Part shown: in pieces, positions 1 through 5,746 of the stretch
Position numbering within the stretch: position 1 is the first letter of the stretch
How the letters are laid out: every line of letters starts with the position of its first letter
Assembly (NCBI GenBank): GCA_021815005.1
Contig: JAKAHL010000111.1
Coordinates: 1-6,675 of the forward strand
DNA length: 6,675 nt
Direction: 5' to 3'
Origin: Chloroflexota bacterium
GTDB taxonomy: Bacteria > Chloroflexota > Limnocylindria > Limnocylindrales > CSP1-4
Position numbers and translations under genes: made by a program
The notes under the pieces: generated by a model
Told to the model about the DNA's origin: nothing
Databases searched by the model: none
What the model saw: the letters and a program-made list of their open reading frames with translations, nothing else

Positions 1-516
1 GATCTCCGCGCCTTCGGCACCGAGGCCAGCTACGCCGGGACCAGCTTCCTGATGCCGGACATGCTCGGCAGCTTCCGCTACGGCTCGGACCTTTGCGACA
101 TCGTGGCCGACGCCACCGTCCCGGGCGGCCTCGGCACGTTCGGCTGGGACGACGAGGGGGTCGCCGCCCAGCAGGTCCCGCTGGTCAAAGAGGGCATCTT
201 CGTCGGCTACCTGTCCTCCCGGGAGACGGCGCCGCGGATCGGCCGCCAGTCGGGCGGGGCCATGCGCGCCGACGGCTGGAACCGCATCCCGCTCATCCGC
301 ATGACCAACGTCAACCTGCTGCCGAAGCCCGGCATGAGCTTCGACGACATCGTCGCGGACACCGACGACGGCCTGCTGTTCGAGACCAACCGCAGCTGGT
401 CCATCGACGACCGGCGCCTCAACTTCCAGTTCGGCACCGAGGTCGTCCGCGAGGTCAAGCACGGGAAGGTGGGTCAGCTCTACCGCAACGGCACCTACAC
501 CGGCATCACCTACTAG
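1..516 (+). CDS. tldD: TldD family zinc metalloprotease, C-terminal part, ending at an in-frame amber codon (5' end outside window)
   Basis: The frame is open from base 1, so the start and the HExxxH zinc-binding helix lie upstream of the window. The visible 171 residues match the C-terminal domain of TldD: AGTSF at residues 12-16, GGLGTFGWDDEGVAAQ around 43-58, SRETA, AMRADGW, RMTNVNL, then NRSWSIDDRRLNFQFG. TldD pairs with TldE to form a cytoplasmic peptidase that degrades unfolded peptides and matures some peptide antibiotics and antitoxins; TldD carries the zinc. The tldE gene follows directly, as is usual. The ORF ends at TAG 514-516, but the same frame goes on to encode the conserved family C-terminus up to 672 (listed separately). 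The protein as written is therefore about 51 residues short. Either the gene is a recent pseudogene, or the TAG is a base error, or it is read through. The family call is very secure; the integrity of the gene is doubtful. Confidence 0.93.
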   Translation, partial: DLRAFGTEASYAGTSFLMPDMLGSFRYGSDLCDIVADATVPGGLGTFGWDDEGVAAQQVPLVKEGIFVGYLSSRETAPRIGRQSGGAMRADGWNRIPLIRMTNVNLLPKPGMSFDDIVADTDDGLLFETNRSWSIDDRRLNFQFGTEVVREVKHGKVGQLYRNGTYTGITY

Positions 517-672
517 CTCTGGCGCTCGATGGACGCCGTGGGCGACGCGAGCTCGTGGAGCCTGTGGGGCACGCCCAACTGCGGCAAGGGGGAGCCGCCC
601 CAGACCGGCCACGTCGGCCACGGGGTGTCCGGCGCCAGGTTCCGCAACGTGCGCGTGGGGGTGATGTCGTGA
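517..672 (+). pseudogene. tldD: C-terminal remnant of TldD downstream of the amber stop, same frame
   Basis: Reading on in the tldD frame after the TAG gives 51 sense codons and then TGA at 670-672. They include WRSMDAVGD, LWGTPNCGKGEP and HVGHG, and the segment ends in ARFRNVRVGV, the usual C-terminus of bacterial TldD. The Cys codon is at 580-582. From memory of the E. coli TldD/TldE structure, the zinc is held by two histidines of HExxxH and a C-terminal Cys; the Cys of the CGKG motif is the natural candidate here. There is no frameshift, and conservation stays high on both sides of the stop, so a single base change (GAG or CAG to TAG) explains the interruption. No start codon with a good ribosome binding site is seen for independent translation. 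Confidence 0.85.
657..665 (+). promoter_or_regulatory. Shine-Dalgarno sequence of tldE
   Basis: GGGGGTGAT lies within the last codons of the tldD frame. It matches most of the full anti-SD complement AGGAGGTGAT, with the core ending 7 bases before the GTG at 669. It fixes the tldE start and is the best ribosome binding site I see in the window. Confidence 0.6.
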
Positions 673-2054
673 GCAGCTCGTCGCGCACGCTTGGCGCGGC
701 CGCGGACCCGGGGGTCGCCCTGCGCATCGCCGAGGAGGCCGTGCGCCTGGCCGCGCGGGCCGGCGTGTCCGAGGCCGAGGCGCTCGTGGTCGCGGGCGAG
801 TCCGCGCTGACGCGCTTCGCCAACTCCGAGATCCACCAGAACGTGACCTCGAACGAGGCGCTCGTCAACCTGCGGGTGGCGCGGGGCCGGCGCGTGGGGG
901 TCGCGTCCACCGGCCGCACGGACGCCGAGGGGCTGCGCGCCCTGGTCGAGCGCGCCGCGGCCATCGCCGCCCACGTCGAGGAGCTCGAGGACTGGGCCGG
1001 CCTGCCGGACCCGGACGGCGCTGTCCCCGGGCCGGTCGCGGCCGCCTGGTCCGACGGCACGGGCGGGGCCACGCCGGAGCTCCGCGCGGACGGGGCCCGG
1101 GCGGTGATCGCCGCCGCCGACGCCGAGGGCGTCACCGCGTTCGGCTCCTTCTCCACCGACGCCGAGGCCGTGGCGGTCGCCAACTCGCGGGGCATCCGCA
1201 CCGCCGAGCGCCGGACCACGAGCCAGCTGCTCACCGTGACGATGGGCCCCGAGAACGGGACCGGGTACGCGGAGGACTGCTCCGTGGACGCGACGCGGAT
1301 CGATGCCGCGGCGCTGGGGCGCGAGGCGGCCGAGCGCGCGCGCCTCTCGGCGAGCCCGGTGGACCTCGAGCCCGGCGACTACCCGGTGGTCCTCAACCAG
1401 TACGCCGTCGTGGACCTGCTGGACATGCTGGGCTACCTGGGCCTGGGCGCGCTGGCCGTGGCCGAGGACCGCTCGTTCTGGGAGGCGGGCAAGCGGGTCG
1501 CCTCGCCCCTGGTGACCATCACCGACGACGGCCGCGACCCAGCCGGCCTCCCGATGGGCTTCGACGCGGAGGGGGTCGCCAAGCAGCGGCTGCTCCTCCT
1601 GGACCGGGGCGTCTGCCGCGACCTCGCGTTCGACACACAGACGGCGGCCCGAGCCGGCCGTCGATCGACCGGCCACGGGCTCCCGGCCCCGAACCCGTGG
1701 GGCCCGTTCCCCGTCAACATGGCGATGGCACCGGGCGAGGCGACCCTCGAGGAGCTGATCGGCGGGCTCGACCGCGGCCTGCTGGTCACGCGGTTCCACT
1801 ACACCAACCCGGTGCACCCCAAGCGCGTGGTGGTCACCGGCATGACGCGCGACGGCACGTTCCTGGTGGAGGGCGGGCGGATCGTGGGGCCGGTGCGCAA
1901 CCTGCGGTTCACGATGTCCTACCTCGACGCGCTGGCGGGGGTCGAGGCGGTGGGTCGCGAGCGTCGGACGCTGTGCGGGATGCTCGGCGGGTGCACGGTG
2001 CCCGCGGTGCGGCTCGCGTCGTTCAGCTTCACCGGCGCCACGCGCGCCGGCTGA
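669..2054 (+). CDS. tldE: TldE/PmbA family protein, partner subunit of TldD
   Basis: A 461-residue protein of the TldD/PmbA family, normal in length for TldE. It has the family N-terminal segment (SALTRFANSEIHQN, residues 45-58), a middle domain, LEPGDYPVVLN at 233-243, and the typical C-terminus FHYTNPVHP (376-384), RFTMSYLDALAGVEAVGRE (413-431), and a final VPAVRLASFSFTGAT. No HExxxH motif is present, as expected for TldE, which is the non-zinc partner in the TldD/TldE heteromer. The start is GTG at 669, overlapping the TGA that ends the uninterrupted tldD frame (GTGA), with a strong Shine-Dalgarno just upstream. That arrangement implies translational coupling to tldD. With tldD stopping at 516, ribosomes would have to enter directly at this site. 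The frame is also open upstream of 669, but those codons are a shadow of tldD. PmbA is the alternative name for the same family. Confidence 0.95.
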   Translation: MSSSSRTLGAAADPGVALRIAEEAVRLAARAGVSEAEALVVAGESALTRFANSEIHQNVTSNEALVNLRVARGRRVGVASTGRTDAEGLRALVERAAAIAAHVEELEDWAGLPDPDGAVPGPVAAAWSDGTGGATPELRADGARAVIAAADAEGVTAFGSFSTDAEAVAVANSRGIRTAERRTTSQLLTVTMGPENGTGYAEDCSVDATRIDAAALGREAAERARLSASPVDLEPGDYPVVLNQYAVVDLLDMLGYLGLGALAVAEDRSFWEAGKRVASPLVTITDDGRDPAGLPMGFDAEGVAKQRLLLLDRGVCRDLAFDTQTAARAGRRSTGHGLPAPNPWGPFPVNMAMAPGEATLEELIGGLDRGLLVTRFHYTNPVHPKRVVVTGMTRDGTFLVEGGRIVGPVRNLRFTMSYLDALAGVEAVGRERRTLCGMLGGCTVPAVRLASFSFTGATRAG

Positions 2055-2061
2055 GCGGGCG

Positions 2062-2352
2062 ATGGGCATCGGCGAGACGCGGGGCGGGGACCTCACGGTG
2101 CTGGCCGGCGATGACGGCACCGTGTCGGTGGACGTGGGCGCGCGGTTCGTGGCCGTGGGCGAGGATGACCTCGAGCGGCTGCTGGACAACCTGGCGGCCG
2201 ATGGCGGCACGCTGACGCTGGTCGGCGGCGCGGGGCGGGCGGACGATGGCGACGACGAGCCCTATCGCGAGAGCGACCCGGGGATGAACGCCGCGGGCTG
2301 GGTGCAGGCGCTCGCCGAGAAGCGTGGGATCCGGGTGGTGCGCGAGGCGTAG
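2062..2352 (+). CDS. Small acidic hypothetical protein downstream of tldE
   Basis: A 96-residue ORF starting at ATG 2062, only 7 bases after the tldE stop and on the same strand, so probably the last gene of the tldD-tldE transcript. I do not recognise the family. The N-terminal half looks like beta strands (GGDLTVLAG, GTVSVDVGARFVAVG), followed by a short helix (EDDLERLLDNLAADG). An acidic stretch (GRADDGDDEPYRESD, about residues 58-72) follows, then a C-terminal WVQALAEKRGIRVVREA. No signal peptide, membrane segment or cysteine pair is visible. The Shine-Dalgarno is weak (GAGCGGG just upstream). Codon composition matches its neighbours, which favours a real gene, but no known function can be given. 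It stops at TAG 2350-2352, evidence that TAG serves as a normal terminator here. Confidence 0.6.
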   Translation: MGIGETRGGDLTVLAGDDGTVSVDVGARFVAVGEDDLERLLDNLAADGGTLTLVGGAGRADDGDDEPYRESDPGMNAAGWVQALAEKRGIRVVREA

Positions 2353-2381
2353 GGGCCGGCGACACGCGCCCGCCATCCGCG

Positions 2382-2414
2382 GCCCGGCGCCGGCGGCACG
2401 CGCCCGGCGCCGGC
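2382..2414. terminator. GC-rich repeat/hairpin in the convergent spacer, possible bidirectional terminator
   Basis: The 68-bp spacer between two convergent genes contains GCCCGGCGCCGGC twice, at 2382-2394 and 2402-2414. The core CCGGCGCCGG is a perfect palindrome, so the two copies can pair as a 10-bp all-GC stem with a 10-base loop, and each copy can also fold on itself. A second short direct repeat, CACGCGCCCG, occurs at 2363-2372 and 2397-2406. The position suits a terminator for both transcripts, but there is no T-tract on either side, so a canonical intrinsic terminator is not shown. Confidence 0.35.
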
Positions 2415-2420
2415 AGCCCG

Positions 2421-4952
2421 TCAGCCCCCCAGGCCCAGGAACCGCTCCACCAGCCGGCGCCGCCAGAACTCGCGCACCAGCACCGTCCAGACCACCACCG
2501 CCACGACCACCAGCACCACGTCAGGCGAGGTGGGAAGCCCGAACGAGAAGAACGCGCGGGAGACACCGAGCTGCAGCGTCACCACGAAACCGGCCGCCAG
2601 AACCAGCGCCAGGAGGGCCGGCCGCCGGTCGGTCGTGAGCGGCTCGATCACCGCGAACCACCGCACGGGCGGCTCCACGAACACGATCAGCAGCAGCCCG
2701 ACGAACACCAGGAACGACGTGAGGGCCGTCTGCGCATGGTCGAGCGCCACCACGAAGTTGCCCGAGTGCAGGCCGCTGGCGCCCGCGAAGTAGAGCGAGC
2801 CGTTCAGGACGAGCAGGCCGCCGAGGCTGGACACGATCGCCGCGGGCGCGACGAAGGTCGCGAGGGTGCGGGTCAGCGAGGCGCGGACGCGCCGGCCCGG
2901 CCTGGCCCAGAGCGCCAGCAGCAGCGTCGGGATCCCCACGGTGAACACCGTCAGCGCCGAGGCGTTGCGAAGCTCGATGGGAAACGCCACCACCACCAGC
3001 GACGAGACCACCACGAGCGCCACGGTGGCGATGCGGGTCAGGAACAGCTTGAGGATGTCCTGCATCCCGTTGAGGATGCGCTGGCCCTCCTCCACGGCCA
3101 CCGCCACCGCGCCGAACGAGTCGTGCATCAGGACCAGGTCCGCGATGCCCCGCGTCGCCTGCGTCCCGCTGCCCATCGCGATCGCCAGGTTCGCCCGCTT
3201 GAGGCCGAGCACGTCGTTCACGCCGTCGCCGATCATCGCCACGTAGTGGCCCCGAGCGCGCAGCGCGTCCACCAGCCGCTCCTTCTGGGCAGGGGTGATC
3301 CGGCCGAACACGGTGGTCTCCTCGGCCGCCACGCCCAGCTGCGCGTCGTCGAGACCGTCAAGGTCCGCGCCGGAGACGGCCGCCGGGTCCGCGATCCCCG
3401 CCTGCCTCGCCAGCGCCACCACCGTCTCCGGGTCGTCGCCGGAGATGATCTTCACCTGCACGCCGTTGGCCCGGAACGAGGCCAGCGTCTCGGCAGCCTC
3501 GTCCCGCAGCTCGTCGCGGAGCGCCACGAGGCCCAGCGCCCGCATCCCCCGCGGCAGGGCGGCCGCGGCGTCGTCCGCGTGGGGCGGCAGCGCGCTGGCG
3601 TCGGGATGGGTCGCCACGAGGAGCACGCGAAGCCCCAGGGTGGTGAGCGCGGCCAGCTCGCCGCGCAGCGCGGTCCAGCCGTCGGGATCCAGGTCGGCGT
3701 CCTCGGGACCCTCCACGTCGCCGCGGGTGGCGAGGTACCGGCGCAGGAATTGCGGGGCGCCGAGGGCAACGAGCCCGGTGCCGTCCGCGAACGCCACCGC
3801 GCTCCACTTGCGCGCCGAGGAGAACGGGACCTCGTCCGCGAGCGGCCGCGGCGCGGTCGGCCAGCGGGCGGCGATCGCCGCGGTCGTCGTGGTGCCCGAC
3901 GTCGCGGAGGCGGCCAGCGCGGCGAGCGCGGCCACCGCCTCGTCCGGGGTGGCGTCGCCCAGCGGGACCACGCGGTCCACCTCGAGCCGGTTCGCGGTCA
4001 GCGTTCCGGTCTTGTCGAGGCAGAGCACGTCCACGTGGCTCAGGCTCTCGATGGCGTTGGCCTGCTGGACCAGCGCGCCGAACCGCAGGATCCGGATCGC
4101 GCCCAGCGCGTACGCCACCGCGATCGACACGAACAGCCCGTTGGGCACGAGACCAGCCAGCAGCGTCGCGTCCGCCACCACCTCGCCCGGGCGGGTCGCC
4201 TGCACCAGGCCCCGGACGACAAGCAGGATCTCCAGGTAGACGACCATCGCCAGCACCACCCGAACCACGAGGTTGACCTCGGCCTGGAGCGGTGTCACGA
4301 CGCGCCGGAACGAGCGGGCGCCCGCAGTGACCTGGTTAGCGAAGCTGGCCGACGCCACCTTCTCAACCCGGTAGCGGCCGCTGCCGGTGGCCGCGAAGCT
4401 GCCGCTGAGCACCTCGTCGCCGGGGCGCTTCGGCACGACGTCGCTCTCGCCGGTCAGCTGCGACTCGTCCAAGCCCACGCTGCCGGTCGCCAGCCGCCCG
4501 TCGAGCACCACCTGGTCGCCGGCGTGGAGCTCCACCAGGTCGCCCAGCACAAGGTCGTCCTGAGGCACGGCGGCCGGCAGGCCGTCGCGGACCACGGACG
4601 CCGTCGGGCGGGTGAGGAGCGCGATCCGGTCGAGCGTCCGCTTGGCTCGGATCTCCTGGACGATGCCCACCACGATGTTGGTGGAGATGACCGCCAGCGA
4701 GACCACCGCGTCCGTGGGCCGGCCCACCGCGACGAGCGCGACGCCCAGCAGGAACAGGATGTCGTTGATGAACGTGAAGGTGTTCTCGCGCAGGATCTGC
4801 GCGTAGGTGCGCGTGGTCGGCGGCAGCGCCGCGTTGCCCATGCCGGCCGCGCGCCGGCGAGCGGCCTCCTGCGCGGTCAGGCCCCCCGCCGGCGTCGGCG
4901 TGAGCTCCGGGTGCGCAGCCAGCGTCCCGGGGTGCGGCGCGGCGTTGGTCAT
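2421..4952 (-). CDS. CtpE-like P-type cation-transporting ATPase (HAD superfamily)
   Basis: An 843-residue integral membrane ATPase with all the hallmark P-type motifs in order: actuator LTGES (166-170), phosphorylation site DKTGTLT (313-319, Asp313 phosphorylated), nucleotide-domain FSSARKWS (377-384), SGDDPETV (504-511) and GDGVND (575-580). GDGVNDVLGLK in place of GDGVNDAPALK, the KIISGD segment, and TVGIPTLLLAL (671-681) at the membrane segment after the P-domain resemble mycobacterial CtpE, a calcium-uptake ATPase, and related uncharacterised pumps. Membrane segments are visible near 61-100, 228-250, 262-290 and several after 635. No N-terminal heavy-metal domain or CPC motif is present, so it is not a P1B metal pump. 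The M4 motif reads PNGL (270-273), where P2 pumps have PEGL. Substrate is therefore uncertain; calcium or another cation is inference. The start ATG at 4952 has no Shine-Dalgarno; a TAnnnT hexamer 9 bases upstream suggests a near-leaderless message. It is divergent from vapB. Confidence 0.92.
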   Translation of the reverse strand: MTNAAPHPGTLAAHPELTPTPAGGLTAQEAARRRAAGMGNAALPPTTRTYAQILRENTFTFINDILFLLGVALVAVGRPTDAVVSLAVISTNIVVGIVQEIRAKRTLDRIALLTRPTASVVRDGLPAAVPQDDLVLGDLVELHAGDQVVLDGRLATGSVGLDESQLTGESDVVPKRPGDEVLSGSFAATGSGRYRVEKVASASFANQVTAGARSFRRVVTPLQAEVNLVVRVVLAMVVYLEILLVVRGLVQATRPGEVVADATLLAGLVPNGLFVSIAVAYALGAIRILRFGALVQQANAIESLSHVDVLCLDKTGTLTANRLEVDRVVPLGDATPDEAVAALAALAASATSGTTTTAAIAARWPTAPRPLADEVPFSSARKWSAVAFADGTGLVALGAPQFLRRYLATRGDVEGPEDADLDPDGWTALRGELAALTTLGLRVLLVATHPDASALPPHADDAAAALPRGMRALGLVALRDELRDEAAETLASFRANGVQVKIISGDDPETVVALARQAGIADPAAVSGADLDGLDDAQLGVAAEETTVFGRITPAQKERLVDALRARGHYVAMIGDGVNDVLGLKRANLAIAMGSGTQATRGIADLVLMHDSFGAVAVAVEEGQRILNGMQDILKLFLTRIATVALVVVSSLVVVAFPIELRNASALTVFTVGIPTLLLALWARPGRRVRASLTRTLATFVAPAAIVSSLGGLLVLNGSLYFAGASGLHSGNFVVALDHAQTALTSFLVFVGLLLIVFVEPPVRWFAVIEPLTTDRRPALLALVLAAGFVVTLQLGVSRAFFSFGLPTSPDVVLVVVAVVVWTVLVREFWRRRLVERFLGLGG

Positions 4953-4961
4953 CGTGGGGCG

Positions 4962-4967
4962 AGCATA
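4962..4967 (-). promoter_or_regulatory. Candidate -10 element for the P-type ATPase gene
   Basis: On the minus strand this reads TATGCT, a TAnnnT-type -10 hexamer ending 9 bases before the ATG at 4952. No Shine-Dalgarno lies between, so transcription would start at or a few bases before the start codon. I see no good -35 at the usual distance (TTGTCG at 4984-4979 is too close). Confidence 0.3.
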
Positions 4968-4998
4968 CGCGGAAGAGGCGACAACTCGGCTAAAGGCG

Positions 4999-5030
4999 TA
5001 TGGTAGATCTATACCGTTGATATGGTAGAT
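4999..5030. promoter_or_regulatory. Probable VapBC operator: repeated TATGGTAGAT with inverted half-sites
   Basis: An unusually AT-rich patch just before vapB contains TATGGTAGAT twice as a direct repeat (4999-5008 and 5021-5030, 22 bp apart). The half-sites alternate as GGTA (5002-5005), TACC (5012-5015), GGTA (5024-5027), giving two overlapping inverted pairs. VapB-type antitoxins usually bind such repeated half-sites over their own promoter together with VapC. The patch also overlaps the region upstream of the divergent ATPase gene, so that gene might be affected too. Binding is inferred, not shown. Confidence 0.55.
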
Positions 5031-5031
5031 T
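5026..5031 (+). promoter_or_regulatory. Candidate -10 element of vapBC (leaderless)
   Basis: TAGATT fits the TAnnnT -10 pattern and lies 7 bases before the vapB ATG at 5039, the spacing expected if transcription starts on the A of the start codon. No Shine-Dalgarno precedes the ATG. The element overlaps the second operator repeat, which would give simple repression by steric block. No clear -35 is seen. Confidence 0.4.
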
Positions 5032-5038
5032 TCATCTC

Positions 5039-5299
5039 ATGGGCCTGAACATCAAGAACGCCGAGACCGAGGCGCTGATCCGGGAGCTCGCCGACAAGCT
5101 CAACGTCTCGCTGACCGCCGCCGTCACGGATGCGGTGCAGGCGCGGCTGGCTGGGTTGGACCAGAAGGAGGCGGACCAGAAGGCCGAAGCCCGGCGGATC
5201 CTGGAGATGTGGGGCGAGCTCGGCACAATGCTCGGCCCCGGCCTCACCTCGGAGAACTTCACGGATGAGCTCTACGACGAGCGGGGGCTGCTGAAGTGA
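5039..5299 (+). CDS. vapB: VapB-type antitoxin (Rv0623/PSK-like family)
   Basis: An 86-residue protein, normal in size for this antitoxin family. It begins MGLNIKN, the characteristic N-terminal strand of the PF07704-type VapB antitoxins. Next comes ETEALIRELADKLNVSLTAAVTDAVQARLAGL (about residues 9-40), a helix-turn-helix pair like a ribbon-helix-helix DNA-binding domain. A charged helix (KEADQKAEARRILEMWGEL) follows, and the C-terminal tail FTDELYDERGLLK is the part that normally occupies the toxin active site. It overlaps vapC by 4 bases (GTGA, 5296-5299), the usual coupled arrangement. The ATG at 5039 has no Shine-Dalgarno and is probably leaderless. Expected role: neutralise VapC and repress the operon through the repeats just upstream. 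Confidence 0.92.
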   Translation: MGLNIKNAETEALIRELADKLNVSLTAAVTDAVQARLAGLDQKEADQKAEARRILEMWGELGTMLGPGLTSENFTDELYDERGLLK

Positions 5300-5742
5300 T
5301 CATCGACCCATCAGCCCTCGCGGCCATCCTCCTCGGGGAGCCTGATGCCGGGTTCTTCGCCGACACGATCGCCGCGGCTCCCCATCGGCGCATCTCCGCT
5401 GCGAGCTATGTGGAGCTGGCGGCGGTCCTTGACGGTCGACGCAATCCCGTCCTCTCCGGGGCCCTGGACGCCATCCTCGCGTCGTCGCACATCGAGATCG
5501 CCCCGTTCACCGTCGCGCAGGCGCTCATCGCCCGCGATGCCTACCAGCGGTTCGGTCGCGGCTCGGGGCACCCGGCGCGCCTCAACATGGGGGACTGCTT
5601 CGCGTACGCGCTCGCGCGAGACCTGGGCGAGCCGCTCTTGTTCAAAGGCCGGGACTTCGCCCTGACGGACATCGAGCTCGTGACGGAGCCGGACCGCCGC
5701 AATCGCCTGAGCGAGGTCGTCGCCGCCTATCTCGGCGGCTGA
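5296..5742 (+). CDS. vapC: VapC-type PIN-domain ribonuclease toxin
   Basis: A 148-residue PIN-domain protein. The acidic metal-binding residues of the active site are all present: Asp4 in IIDPSAL, Glu40 in SAASYVEL, Asp100 in LNMGDCFAYALA, and Asp120 in LLFKGRDF, with a further Asp at 125 in TDI. The pattern GHPARLNMGDCFAYALA...PLLFKGRDF is typical of VapC toxins paired with PF07704 antitoxins. Such toxins are Mg-dependent endoribonucleases that cut tRNA or rRNA and stop translation; the specific target cannot be read from sequence. Translation starts at GTG 5296, overlapping the vapB stop, with GGGGG (5283-5287) as a plausible ribosome binding site. The toxin looks intact and active. Its stop lies 4 bases from the stop of the convergent R3H-protein gene, so the module is packed tightly between two unrelated genes. 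Confidence 0.94.
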   Translation: MIIDPSALAAILLGEPDAGFFADTIAAAPHRRISAASYVELAAVLDGRRNPVLSGALDAILASSHIEIAPFTVAQALIARDAYQRFGRGSGHPARLNMGDCFAYALARDLGEPLLFKGRDFALTDIELVTEPDRRNRLSEVVAAYLGG

Positions 5743-5746
5743 CGCC

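Noticed and set aside
514..516. TAG as a pyrrolysine codon
   Set aside because: TldD is not a known pyrrolysine protein, TAG seems to terminate normally elsewhere in the window, and a single Glu/Gln-to-stop change is simpler.
93..668. Upstream extension of the tldE frame
   Set aside because: This part overlaps tldD and encodes Arg/His-rich nonsense. TldE homology begins right after the GTG at 669, which has a strong Shine-Dalgarno.
513..2210. 565-codon minus-strand open frame antisense to tldE
   Set aside because: It is composition-driven, with no recognisable domain. The plus-strand TldE is unambiguous.
2736..5006. Very long plus-strand open frame (756 codons) antisense to the P-type ATPase gene
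   Set aside because: The translation is Arg/His/Gly/Ala-rich low complexity without domains. It is a typical shadow of a high-GC gene, and the minus-strand frame has all the P-type ATPase motifs.
4953..5038. Mobile-element boundary, tRNA or attachment site beside vapBC
   Set aside because: No tRNA-like fold, terminal inverted repeats, transposase or integrase remnant is seen; the repeats here are better explained as an operator.
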